Made by a program: the position numbers and the translations under genes. Below are positions 1 to 7,068 of a DNA stretch of 40,755 bases, piece by piece. The stretch lies in NCBI GenBank assembly GCA_020024265.1, contig JAHHTW010000018.1:1-40755 (forward strand), read 5' to 3'. Under the pieces are notes generated by a model. It worked only from the letters and a program-made list of their open reading frames with translations, had not been told where the DNA came from and made no database searches. Position 1 is the stretch's first letter. The number at the start of each line of letters is the position of its first letter. Source of the stretch: Anaerotignum sp. Lineage in GTDB: Bacteria > Bacillota > Clostridia > Lachnospirales > Anaerotignaceae.

Positions 1-53
1 AACCGGGGATAGAGGTGTTGCAGACCTTTGCCTTACCACTTGGCTATGGCGCC
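1..53 (-). tRNA. tRNA-Cys (GCA), 3' part cut by the window edge
   Basis: Read on the minus strand from base 53, the sequence starts with acceptor strand GGCGCCA, followed by a D arm (GCC...GGC) and an anticodon loop CTGCAAC with anticodon GCA. It runs into the T-arm strand CCCCGGTT where the window ends. About 53 of roughly 72-75 bases are present; the 3' acceptor strand lies outside. Anticodon and acceptor both fit bacterial tRNA-Cys. It may be the first gene of a tRNA cluster continuing to the left. Confidence 0.9.
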
Positions 54-413
54 ATCTGAAAAGTATTATACTGAAAGAAATATTCTTCGTCAAGAGGAAA
101 TTTGTTTTTTTATCATATTTTTCCTTTTTGCATCCATTCTTTTGATGCTACATATATATAAATATATGCAAAAAAACAAAAAAAATACCGATGTATCACA
201 AAAAATGAGCAAATTTCAATGTGGCTATACTTTTGCGGATACTGTGTTTTCTAAGATACTTTATATGAACAATATGTATAAAATCCAAAGAGAATGGCTG
301 CATTATTTTCGTATATACTCAATAAAAATAGAAAGATATGTAAAAGAAAGGCACAGATTGAACGAAATAATATACAAAAATCCTTGACTTTGTGGAATTT
401 TTCACAGTTGGGC
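54..413. other. AT-rich intergenic stretch, no gene seen
   Basis: This is A/T-rich sequence between the tRNA and the aminotransferase promoter. The open frames in it are low-complexity (Lys, Ile, Asn, Phe, Tyr) and lack ribosome sites, so I call no gene. It should hold the tRNA promoter, but I cannot single one out. Confidence 0.6.
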
Positions 414-441
414 TTGCTTTTCTTTACAAACGTGTTATACT
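414..441 (+). promoter_or_regulatory. Predicted sigma-A promoter of the aminotransferase
   Basis: A -35 TTGCTT (414-419) and -10 TATACT (436-441) are separated by 16 bp. Transcription would start near 448 and give a leader of about 165 nt before the ATG at 615. That leader is long for this window and less A/T-rich than its surroundings around 488-560. I do not recognise a riboswitch in it. Confidence 0.6.
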
Positions 442-614
442 GATAATGCAAGCAGAAATGCATTTGTTTTTTTGTTGAGATGAATATGAATCGTGCAAGG
501 GGTATCTGCACACGGGAGTTTCTCCAGGCTCACCTCACAAGGACAGAAGCGTTTTCTTATCAGCAACAAATAGTAATCATAACGAAATACATAAAAAAAG
601 GAGAAGTGAAAGAA

Positions 615-1814
615 ATGAGATTATCTGACAGAGTTCAGGCTATGCAGAATTCCCCCATCAGAAAGTTTAACCCGATCGCTGCTGAAGTCAAAGCACAGGG
701 TACAAAGGTTTACCATCTGAATATTGGTCAGCCTGATATTGAAACACCTTCCGTATTCATGGAAGCAATCAAAGGCTTCGATCAGAAAGTTCTGGCTTAT
801 GCGGAATCTCCCGGTCTGCCTATGTTGCAGGATGCCATCATCAAATATTTCAAGACATTCAATATGGATTTGGAAAGAAAAGATGTCCTGATCACAAGCG
901 GTGGTTCCGAAGCTCTGACATTGGTTTTCCTTTCCCTGCTCAACCCTGGTGATGAAGTTATTGTTGCAGAACCTTACTACACAAACTATCTGACATTCAT
1001 TCAGGCTGCAGACGGCGTGATCAAACCTGTTACAACATACGCTGAAGAAGGCTTCAAATATGCAATCAAAGAAAGACTGGAAAAGGTTGTTACAGAGAAA
1101 ACAAAAATGATCTCTATTGTAAACCCTGGCAACCCTACAGGCTGCATCTTGTCCAGAGAAGACATGAGAGTTATCTGTGATTTTGCAAAAGAACACGATC
1201 TGTGGATTCTGGCAGACGAAGTTTACAGAGAATTTGCTTATGATGGCAGAGAAATGACATCCTTCGGTCAGTATGAAGATGTAGCAGACAGAGTGATCGT
1301 GATCGACTCCGTATCCAAGAGATTCTCTGCTTGTGGTGCACGTATTGGCTGTATCGTATGTAAGAACGATGAATTTATGTCTCAGGTTATGAAGATTGCT
1401 ATGGGTCGTCTGTGCTGCCCTACTCTGGAAATGGTTGGCGCAACCGCTCTGTACGGCTTAGATCCTTCTTTCTTCGACGAAGTAAGAAAAGAATACGAAC
1501 ACAGAAGAGATGTTTCTTACGAAGCTCTGAAGAAAATTCCTGGTATTGTATGTGAAAAACCCGGTGGTGCATTCTACATCACTTGCAAGCTGCCTGTAGA
1601 AAGTGCAGAAGATTTGTTGGTATTCCTGCTGAAGGAATTCAGAGATAACAACGAAACAGTTATGTATGCACCTGCAGAAGGCTTCTATGCTACACCTGGT
1701 CTGGGTAAAGACGAACTGCGTATTGCGTATATCCTCAAAGCAGAAGATATGGCAAGAGGTATCGAATTGCTGGGCAAAGGTATTGAAGCATACAAAGCAG
1801 CTGGTCATAAATAA
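615..1814 (+). CDS. Pyridoxal phosphate-dependent class I/II aminotransferase
   Basis: A 399-residue fold-type I aminotransferase of the aspartate aminotransferase superfamily, expected to act in the cytosol on an amino acid/2-oxoacid pair. Visible signatures are the substrate loop near the N terminus (HLNIGQPDIETP), the cofactor-phosphate segment TSGGSEAL, the NPGNPTG turn, the LADEVYREF aspartate strand, and SVSKRFSACGARIG carrying the Schiff-base lysine. Length is typical. The frame is open back to 480, but those 45 residues have no family similarity; the ATG at 615 follows AGGAG (599-603), so I start there. It is monocistronic between its own promoter and a strong terminator. Substrate cannot be read from sequence; aspartate, aromatic or branched-chain amino acids are all possible. 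Confidence 0.93.
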   Translation: MRLSDRVQAMQNSPIRKFNPIAAEVKAQGTKVYHLNIGQPDIETPSVFMEAIKGFDQKVLAYAESPGLPMLQDAIIKYFKTFNMDLERKDVLITSGGSEALTLVFLSLLNPGDEVIVAEPYYTNYLTFIQAADGVIKPVTTYAEEGFKYAIKERLEKVVTEKTKMISIVNPGNPTGCILSREDMRVICDFAKEHDLWILADEVYREFAYDGREMTSFGQYEDVADRVIVIDSVSKRFSACGARIGCIVCKNDEFMSQVMKIAMGRLCCPTLEMVGATALYGLDPSFFDEVRKEYEHRRDVSYEALKKIPGIVCEKPGGAFYITCKLPVESAEDLLVFLLKEFRDNNETVMYAPAEGFYATPGLGKDELRIAYILKAEDMARGIELLGKGIEAYKAAGHK

Positions 1815-1854
1815 GAATGATTGATATATAACAAAATAGCTTTTGGCTTTTACA

Positions 1855-1885
1855 AGAGGATGTCTGAACAGGCATCCTCTTTTTT
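1855..1885 (+). terminator. Rho-independent terminator after the aminotransferase
   Basis: Stem AGAGGATG/CATCCTCT with a short loop, followed by a run of six or more T residues. Confidence 0.9.
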
Positions 1886-1991
1886 GCTATAACCAAATAA
1901 AACCCAGATAGGTAGGAGCAATAGAGGAGCTTTCGCTTTTGGCAAAACAATAGGATCTGATGTGGTGGAGTCCACAAAAAGCAGGCAATGC

Positions 1992-2031
1992 AAAAGGCTA
2001 TCGACATGCTGCATGTGTCGATAGCCTTTTT
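1992..2031 (-). terminator. Terminator of trmL, possibly bidirectional
   Basis: A long perfect stem (AAAGGCTATCGACA with its complement) and a small loop sit directly after the trmL stop codon. T runs are present on both strands, so it may also back up the aminotransferase terminator. Confidence 0.88.
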
Positions 2032-2035
2032 GCTG

Positions 2036-2551
2036 TTATTCTTTTGTGGCAGCCTCTGCCCATGTATGATGATGCAGTTCGCCTTCACACAACATTCCCG
2101 GAAAGCCAAGCTGGCGCATTGCTTCATATACCATAATGGCAACAGAGTTTGACAGATTCAAAGAGCGTGCGGCACGAAGCATGGGGATGCGTACGGTATT
2201 TTCCGGATATTGCAGCAAAATTTCCTCTGCAATCCCCGCACTTTCTTTTCCAAACATCAAATAATCATTGTCATGATATTGTACATCGCTGTATATATGT
2301 TTTGCTTTTGTGCTTGCCATCCAAATACGAGCATGTGGATTTTTTTCTAAGAATTCTCCGAAATTTTTATAGTAGCGAATATCAAGAAATTTCCAATAAT
2401 CCAAACCGGCACGTTTCAAATGCTTATCATCCGTAGAAAACCCAAGCGGCTCAATCAGGTGAAGCACAGCATTTGTGACGGCACAGGTACGGGCGATATT
2501 TCCGGCATTTTGCGGAATTTCAGGTTCTAACAATACAATATGTAAGCTCAA
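2036..2551 (-). CDS. trmL: tRNA (cytidine(34)-2'-O)-methyltransferase TrmL
   Basis: A SPOUT-class enzyme that 2'-O-methylates the wobble nucleotide of certain tRNA-Leu isoacceptors using S-adenosylmethionine. The N terminus (HIVLLEPEIPQNAGNIARTC), the segment LIEPLGFSTDDKHLKRAGLDYW, the MFGKESAGI loop and the C-terminal knot RSLNLSNSVAIMVYEAMRQLG are family hallmarks. I start at the TTG at 2551, preceded by AAGGAAA, giving 171 residues and the family's usual N terminus (M-S-L-H-I-V). The frame stays open to an ATG at 2599, but the extra 16 residues are lysine-rich and unlike the family. It stands alone, with its terminator a few bases downstream. Confidence 0.92.
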   Translation of the reverse strand: MSLHIVLLEPEIPQNAGNIARTCAVTNAVLHLIEPLGFSTDDKHLKRAGLDYWKFLDIRYYKNFGEFLEKNPHARIWMASTKAKHIYSDVQYHDNDYLMFGKESAGIAEEILLQYPENTVRIPMLRAARSLNLSNSVAIMVYEAMRQLGFPGMLCEGELHHHTWAEAATKE

Positions 2552-2654
2552 GCTGTTTCCTTCTTTCTTTTTTGATATATTTGTTTCAAATTGTAGCATA
2601 TGGGAAGGAAAAACGCAATTTCATAAAAAGAAGTTTTTTGAGAATGATTTCTAC

Positions 2655-2683
2655 TTGACGGAATGGAGATTTTCTATTATTAT
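2655..2683 (+). promoter_or_regulatory. Predicted sigma-A promoter of perR
   Basis: TTGACG (2655-2660), a 17-bp spacer, and TATTAT (2678-2683). The candidate operator lies just downstream, between the -10 and the ribosome site. Confidence 0.7.
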
Positions 2684-2687
2684 TAAA

Positions 2688-2706
2688 TAACAACAATTAT
2701 TTGTTA
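2688..2706 (+). promoter_or_regulatory. 19-bp palindrome, candidate PerR operator
   Basis: TAACAA and TTGTTA arms are separated by 7 bp of A/T-rich sequence; outward from the centre most positions are symmetric. It overlaps the predicted transcription start and precedes the AGAAGGTG ribosome site. PerR boxes are A/T-rich dyads of similar size and PerR often represses itself, so autoregulation is inferred. The match to the Bacillus consensus is only partial. Confidence 0.45.
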
Positions 2707-2718
2707 GAAGGTGATACC

Positions 2719-3153
2719 ATGAAAGAAACAGCACAAATTCTGCGCGAAAAAGGTTTGAAGGTAACACCTCAAAGAATTGCAGTTTATAATATGCTCTTGC
2801 AGACAAACAGTCATCCAAATGCAGATATGATTTATCGTGCTTTGGAAGAAACCAATCCAACCATGAGCCTGGCTACGGTCTATAAGACATTGGATTACTT
2901 CAAGCATCTGGGTTTGGTACAGGAGTTGAATGTGGGTGAAGGCAGTGCGCGTTACGATGCAACTGTACATTGTCATCCGCATGCAGTATGTACATGTTGT
3001 GGAAAGGTGGTAGATCTGGAAGTGGAGGAGCTGACCAATTTACATGAAAAGCTCTCTCAGCCTTTGGACTTCGCTGTTTCCTGTGAACAGCTCATATTAT
3101 ACGGCACATGCGCAGAATGCCAGCAGGAAAGAACGTTGGCAAAGACAGTATAA
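2719..3153 (+). CDS. perR: PerR-type peroxide-sensing Fur-family repressor
   Basis: A 144-residue Fur-family regulator: N-terminal winged helix (VTPQRIAVYNML to MSLATVYKTLDYF) and C-terminal dimerisation/metal domain. Against B. subtilis PerR, as I recall it, every metal ligand matches at a constant offset of five: H32, D80, H86, H88 and D99 for the regulatory Fe/Mn site, and C91, C94, C131 and C134 for structural zinc. The aspartate D80 in RYD, where Fur usually has Glu, is the mark of a peroxide sensor. The ATG at 2719 follows AGAAGGTGATACC; an upstream TTG at 2701 lies in the operator. It should repress oxidative-stress genes until Fe-catalysed histidine oxidation releases it. Monocistronic; no target gene is adjacent. 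Confidence 0.9.
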   Translation: MKETAQILREKGLKVTPQRIAVYNMLLQTNSHPNADMIYRALEETNPTMSLATVYKTLDYFKHLGLVQELNVGEGSARYDATVHCHPHAVCTCCGKVVDLEVEELTNLHEKLSQPLDFAVSCEQLILYGTCAECQQERTLAKTV

Positions 3154-3164
3154 GCAGTCTATGT

Positions 3165-3194
3165 AAAAAGCGTTGGAGTTTTCCAACGCTTTTT
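3165..3194. terminator. Bidirectional terminator between perR and the GntR gene
   Basis: Perfect stem AAAAAGCGTTGGA with its complement around a 4-base loop. A and T runs flank it on both sides, so it serves both convergent genes. Confidence 0.92.
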
Positions 3195-3205
3195 ATCGTG
3201 CAGAT

Positions 3206-3913
3206 TTATTTTTTGTTTTGCATATCCTTCATTTCCTGCTGTTTGTTACGTACTGCACGCAGTATAAATTCCGTATGATACTTGATATGTCCCTGTGCAA
3301 TAGCGGTACCTTCTTCGGAATCATGGTTTTCAATGGCACGGATAATGCCTTTGTGGTGTGCTACAATGGCAGGGATGACAGAGTCCAGCTTCAAATGTGC
3401 AATACGGTAACGATAGAGTTGAATTTGCAGGTTTTGGAATACCTGAATCAATTTATCATTATCGGTAGATAAGAAAATATGCTGGTGGAATTTCTGATCA
3501 AGGTCTGCAATGTCCTCCAAATTTTTTTCTGCAATGGCTTTTTCAAAAAGCTCTTGCAGATGTTTCAATTCGGAAAGGCTTTCCGGTGTCATTTTTTTAC
3601 AAGCTAACGCAGTTGCCAAACCTTCCAATACACTGCGAATTTCCAGAATATCTACAATATCCTTTTCGCTCATATCCAAAACCTGCGCACCTTTTCTTGG
3701 TACCAGCTCTACCAAATTTTCCAATTCCAGCATACGCAGCGCTTCACGTACAGGTGTACGGCTTACTCCCAGCTTTTCAGCAAGTTGATTTTCCATCAGC
3801 CTTTCTCCGGGCAGCAGATGACCGGTCAGAATCGCATCCCGCAATGTGTTAAAAACCACATCTCTCAAAGGGAGGTATTCATTGGTGTTGATATTAAATT
3901 TCGTATCTGTCAT
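3206..3913 (-). CDS. GntR-family transcriptional regulator, FadR/FCD subfamily
   Basis: 235 residues. Residues ~12-78 form the winged helix (YLPLRDVVFNTLRDAILTG, GERLMENQLAEKLGVSRTPVREALRMLELENLV). Residues ~90-225 form an all-helical FCD domain that binds a small carboxylate-type effector, often with a metal; candidate ligands are D and H in LDQKFHQHIF and later His residues (HHKGI, IKYH). The ATG at 3913 follows AAAGGAG. It overlaps the 3' end of ispE by 20 bp, so the two are cotranscribed and probably translationally coupled. The effector cannot be inferred, because ispE is housekeeping and no catabolic genes are adjacent. Confidence 0.9.
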   Translation of the reverse strand: MTDTKFNINTNEYLPLRDVVFNTLRDAILTGHLLPGERLMENQLAEKLGVSRTPVREALRMLELENLVELVPRKGAQVLDMSEKDIVDILEIRSVLEGLATALACKKMTPESLSELKHLQELFEKAIAEKNLEDIADLDQKFHQHIFLSTDNDKLIQVFQNLQIQLYRYRIAHLKLDSVIPAIVAHHKGIIRAIENHDSEEGTAIAQGHIKYHTEFILRAVRNKQQEMKDMQNKK

Positions 3914-4811
3914 TTTTTTTCTCCTTTCCTACGTTGCTATGTGATGTATGGTAAATATGGGTGACAAAAACGTCTTTGATATGAAATTCTTTTTTTAACG
4001 CATGTGCAGCAGCATGTGCGCTTTCCTGCGTTGCAAACAGTCCGAATACGGTGGGACCGCTTCCGCTCATCAATGCACCAATGGCACCATGTGCGCACAG
4101 ATGTGATTTGAGCGCTGCAATGGTTGGATGCATGGGTATGGTCACGGTTTCCAGTACGTTGCAAAGCAGCTGCCCCATGGTATGCAGATTGCCGTTTTTT
4201 ATGGCGCAAAGCATCGCTGTGGTATCAGGGTGTTCGGTTATTTTGTCGAGCTGTAGACTTTGGTATACTTTCGCTGTCGATACACTGACAGGAGGTTTGA
4301 CCAATACAACATAGCAAAAAGGACAGGGTGGCGCAATAGTGGTCAGCTCATTTCCAAGACCTTCCGCAAGCACGGTACCTCTGCGTACACAGTAGGGAAT
4401 ATCTGTACCCATGGTTAGGGCAAGTTCTTCCAGTTTTGTGCGTGGCAGATGTAAAGAAAATAGATGGTTCATTCCAACCAGCACAGCGGCACAGTCTGCA
4501 CTGCCTCCGGCAAGCCCCGCAGCAACGGGGATACGCTTATGGATATCAATGGAAATTCCCTCTGTGATGCCATAGGTCTGTTTGATCAAATGAGCAGCAC
4601 GCCAAGCCAAATTGCGTTCATCTGTCGGCATCCAAGACATATTGGAGGAAAGCCGGATTTCATCCTCCGCAATACGTGTCAGTGTGATGTTGTCATGCAA
4701 GCCAACAGTTTGCATAATCATTTTCAGATCATGGTATCCGTTTTCCCGTTTTCCGATTACGTCTAATGTAAGATTGATTTTGGCTCTTGCTTTTAATTTT
4801 ATTGTTTTCAA
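3894..4811 (-). CDS. ispE: 4-diphosphocytidyl-2-C-methyl-D-erythritol kinase IspE
   Basis: A GHMP kinase that phosphorylates CDP-methylerythritol, the fourth step of the MEP isoprenoid pathway. It has the N-terminal AKINLTLDVIGKRENGYHDL with catalytic lysine K10, the glycine-rich ATP loop IPVAAGLAGGSADCAA, and MGTDIPYCV with the catalytic aspartate; the C-terminal GSGPTVFGLF is also conserved. I start at the TTG at 4811, six bases after GAGGG, giving 305 residues and the family N terminus. An upstream TTG at 4844 adds 11 unconserved residues and has no ribosome site. It is first in a two-gene operon with the GntR regulator. Confidence 0.94.
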   Translation of the reverse strand: MKTIKLKARAKINLTLDVIGKRENGYHDLKMIMQTVGLHDNITLTRIAEDEIRLSSNMSWMPTDERNLAWRAAHLIKQTYGITEGISIDIHKRIPVAAGLAGGSADCAAVLVGMNHLFSLHLPRTKLEELALTMGTDIPYCVRRGTVLAEGLGNELTTIAPPCPFCYVVLVKPPVSVSTAKVYQSLQLDKITEHPDTTAMLCAIKNGNLHTMGQLLCNVLETVTIPMHPTIAALKSHLCAHGAIGALMSGSGPTVFGLFATQESAHAAAHALKKEFHIKDVFVTHIYHTSHSNVGKEKKNDRYEI

Positions 4812-4855
4812 AATATTCCCTCGTTTTTTTAATACTGTATACAAGATGTATTCTT

Positions 4856-4884
4856 ATTGTACCTGAATTTGGACAAAGAAACAA
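4856..4884 (-). promoter_or_regulatory. Predicted promoter of ispE-GntR
   Basis: On the minus strand: TTGTTT (4884-4879), a 17-bp spacer, and TACAAT (4861-4856). Transcription would start about 40 nt before the TTG start. Confidence 0.6.
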
Positions 4885-5162
4885 TCAGCATGTTATACAA
4901 AAAAAAGAAATGCGTGCAGAACTTTGTGATGAAAACAAGAAAAACAATGCTTTGGGTGAAGTAAAAATCCCAAAATCATCAGCGCCATTTTTGCAACATC
5001 CGACAGAAACATGGGGGAGCAGAGAGGGGGAAGGAATGTATGATTGTCAAAAATATATATTTTGGTAAGGGTTTTTCTCTTTTATACAAGTGAAATGATA
5101 CAATATTCAAAAATGAACAAAAAGACATGCTGAAATTTGCCGTTATTTCTCATAGAAGGCTA
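4885..5162. other. Intergenic stretch with no confident gene
   Basis: This lies between divergent promoters. A short plus-strand frame from the ATG at 4911 encodes about 50 residues but has no ribosome site and no recognisable similarity. A purine-rich segment (about 5013-5038) is the only compositional oddity. Confidence 0.5.
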
Positions 5163-5191
5163 TTGTCAGAATGGATGTAGTTTTGTATAAT
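5163..5191 (+). promoter_or_regulatory. Strong predicted sigma-A promoter
   Basis: TTGTCA (5163-5168), a 17-bp spacer, and a perfect TATAAT (5186-5191), about 55 bp before the next start codon. A GTATAC motif lies in the leader around 5210. Confidence 0.75.
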
Positions 5192-5252
5192 GCAAATAGA
5201 AATATTTCGTATACAAAATAAAATGTGATATTTATGGAAAGGATGTGCCAGC

Positions 5253-5726
5253 ATGACTGCAAAAACACATGGCTACATTACAAAAGAAATTGAACTGGAA
5301 CAGATTTACCGTTTTATCTCCCGTTATTTTGATCCGGAGGCAAAAGTAAACCGTTATGAAAACCGCTTTGGTGAAAGCAACGAAATGGCTGTGTATTTCA
5401 CATACAAGGGGGAAGAAAGACGTTTGTTTTCCATGGTGTATAAAAGCCGTAAGTTTTCCAAAACAGGAGAAAAAAAACGCTTGATTTTCTTGGATTTGGA
5501 TTACTGGGGGCATAGTGTGGAAATCATGCGTTCGATCATGTCCTTCTTCAGCGGTTGGATGGATGAAAATGACTGCGACAAGGAAGGCCCTTATTTCATT
5601 GATGAACAGCCTGACGGTGTTGTACCCAATATCATCAAGATTACAAGAAAAGAACTCAACAAGCGTATGGGCGGGATGGTTGTCATCATTGATGATGAGG
5701 ATGAGGACGAAGAGGAACAGGAATAA
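5253..5726 (+). CDS. Unrecognised acidic cytosolic protein, 157 aa
   Basis: I do not recognise this family. The protein has no signal peptide or membrane segment, an alternating hydrophobic/charged pattern suggesting an alpha/beta fold (MAVYFTYKGEERRLFSMVY; RLIFLDLDYWGH; HSVEIMRSIMSFFSGWMDEND), and a strikingly acidic C-terminal tail of about a dozen D/E residues. The ATG at 5253 follows GGAAAGGATG, and a near-consensus promoter precedes it, so expression is likely. Codon use resembles its neighbours and I see no sign of transfer. The lipoprotein gene downstream has its own candidate promoter, so they are probably separate units. Confidence 0.75.
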   Translation: MTAKTHGYITKEIELEQIYRFISRYFDPEAKVNRYENRFGESNEMAVYFTYKGEERRLFSMVYKSRKFSKTGEKKRLIFLDLDYWGHSVEIMRSIMSFFSGWMDENDCDKEGPYFIDEQPDGVVPNIIKITRKELNKRMGGMVVIIDDEDEDEEEQE

Positions 5727-5877
5727 ATCGGAAAACTTTCTTCCAAAGAAGCAGAGGAGCAAAACAGCAGACAAAGCCCAAAACACACAAATTTCTTTTT
5801 CGCACAGATTTGTTGCATTTTTGCAAAAATGGTTGCATCGGATACATACAAAAATAATAAAAATGTAAGAATTCTTT

Positions 5878-5907
5878 TTGTGTATTGTAAAAAAATGGTC
5901 ATATACT
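5878..5907 (+). promoter_or_regulatory. Candidate promoter of the lipoprotein gene
   Basis: TTGTGT (5878-5883), an 18-bp spacer, and TATACT (5902-5907). The spacer is slightly long, so confidence is moderate. Confidence 0.45.
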
Positions 5908-5969
5908 GAATAAAGCAATACAAAAGAGAAATCCATCAATTTTACAATTATTTGTGAGGTGTATAAAGG

Positions 5970-6473
5970 ATGAAGAAATGTATGATTGGTGTGCTTTTTG
6001 GGCTGCTTCTTTTTGGCAGTACCGCCTGTCAAAAGCAGGATATAACGCTAGAAAACTGCTTGCAGGAGCAGCAAGGTGTATTTTCTTCCCTGCGTGTGAC
6101 CAATGGTGCATTACCCAGCATTCAGTTTACAGCAGTGCCAACAGAAAGCAAAACGCCATTTTTCTACATAGAAATGAAAGAGGATGTAGAGGTGACATTG
6201 TCGTATAGCTTTACCAAAGAGGAAGGGAATGCATCCATTGGCTGCTATCATATCGGCAAGCAGGAGGAAATGTCTGTGCCGCTGGATATGGCAGCAACAG
6301 AAGAAAAGATTACGAATGAATTGTCTATGATGCTACACAAGGGGATGAATGTATTCTATATTGTGGGAGAGGGCAGTCAATGCTCCATAAGCTGTAGCAT
6401 CAGCGGATTACCTGAGGATGAAATATTGTATGCCAATACGGTTTCGCCTGAGGACAATGCGATAGAGCAATAA
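5970..6473 (+). CDS. Predicted surface lipoprotein of unknown function
   Basis: 167 residues. A positive N terminus (MKK), a hydrophobic stretch and FGSTAC ending at Cys20 make a lipoprotein signal peptide: after cleavage Cys20 would be lipidated and the protein tethered to the outside of the membrane. The mature part is rich in beta-strand-like segments (IQFTAVPTES, FFYIEMKEDVEVTLSYSF, MNVFYIVGEGSQCSISCSISG), suggesting a small beta-sandwich. A cysteine at about 93 and two near 139 and 143 could form a disulfide. I do not recognise the family. A ribosome site (GAGGTG, then AAAGG) precedes the ATG and a terminator follows the stop. Confidence 0.78.
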   Translation: MKKCMIGVLFGLLLFGSTACQKQDITLENCLQEQQGVFSSLRVTNGALPSIQFTAVPTESKTPFFYIEMKEDVEVTLSYSFTKEEGNASIGCYHIGKQEEMSVPLDMAATEEKITNELSMMLHKGMNVFYIVGEGSQCSISCSISGLPEDEILYANTVSPEDNAIEQ

Positions 6474-6475
6474 GG

Positions 6476-6512
6476 AAAAAGGTGTTTTCCAAATAGGAAA
6501 ACATCTTTTTTT
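6476..6512 (+). terminator. Terminator of the lipoprotein gene
   Basis: Stem AAAAAGGTGTTTTCC with its near-complement GGAAAACATCTTTTT, a 5-base loop and a T run, immediately after the stop codon. Confidence 0.88.
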
Positions 6513-6605
6513 GGTATCACCAAATAAAAACCCTTGGCTCTGTTTGGAAAATTGTATTATATTCCCCCATCCAAGCTTCCTTTGCCGTTTTATGAAGCAA
6601 AAAAG

Positions 6606-6650
6606 ACCTTGGGGCGTTGCTCCAAGTCATACAAGCTTTTGAAAAAGCTT
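6606..6650. repeat. Two-hairpin intergenic element
   Basis: Hairpin 1 is CTTGGGGC/GCTCCAAG (6608-6626, 3-base loop, one G-T pair). Hairpin 2 is AAGCTTTT/AAAAGCTT (6633-6650, 2-base loop). The first shares the 10-mer ACCTTGGGGC with the hairpin after argF (34485-34494), suggesting a dispersed intergenic repeat. An 80-codon frame crosses it but has no ribosome site. Confidence 0.5.
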
Positions 6651-7068
6651 ATGCAAAACGTTCCTATTACGAAATCACTATGCGATACAACAACGGAGAA
6701 ATTTTTCAAAGAAAATGGCTGCACTTTTCATGGTAACGGTACATGTAGTGCAAGAGAAGTTTTTGCGATCCACTGACAAAAAGCCGCCAGATCAGTCCAC
6801 AGCCAAGTGTCTGCCGATGGTATGGTCTTGAGGATCAATCCATCAAATTTTGTATACATTCAGAATGAATGGGCAAAATCATACAGAAAAGTTTGACATA
6901 TGCCTTGCTTTGAACATAGAAAAAAACGTATGCTTTGTACATAAGGGGAGAAGGTTCACATTATAGAAAAAAGGCTTCCTTTGTCAATTTTGCCGGTAGA
7001 GGTATGCCGTCAAGAGCCGCACCATATCGGTTATTTGGTAGATCTGATAGATTCGTGCGGGAATGGCA
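6651..7068. other. Gene-poor stretch with a palindrome and promoter-like hexamers
   Basis: A perfect 15-bp dyad lies at 6857-6871 (CATTCA, GAA, TGAATG). TTGACA at 6893-6898 precedes a CATAGA-like -10 at 6915-6920. A ribosome-like GGGGAGAAGG (6945-6954) precedes a frame open to about 7133 with no ATG or GTG at the expected distance. This may be a decayed gene or an unknown transcript. Confidence 0.35.

Noticed and set aside
448..614. Riboswitch or T-box in the aminotransferase leader
   Set aside because: The leader is long enough, but I could not match any known riboswitch core or T-box sequence, and no terminator hairpin precedes the gene.
4787..5068. Plus-strand frame between ispE and the acidic-protein gene
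   Set aside because: It begins inside the antisense of ispE and its promoter, has no ribosome site and is low complexity.
5232..6032. Minus-strand 266-codon frame as a gene
   Set aside because: It is antisense to the 157-residue protein with a proper promoter and ribosome site; the frame is Phe/Ile/His-rich as expected of a shadow.
6534..6776. 80-codon plus-strand frame as a gene
   Set aside because: It has no ribosome site, crosses the two-hairpin element and has no recognisable sequence; I treat it as chance.
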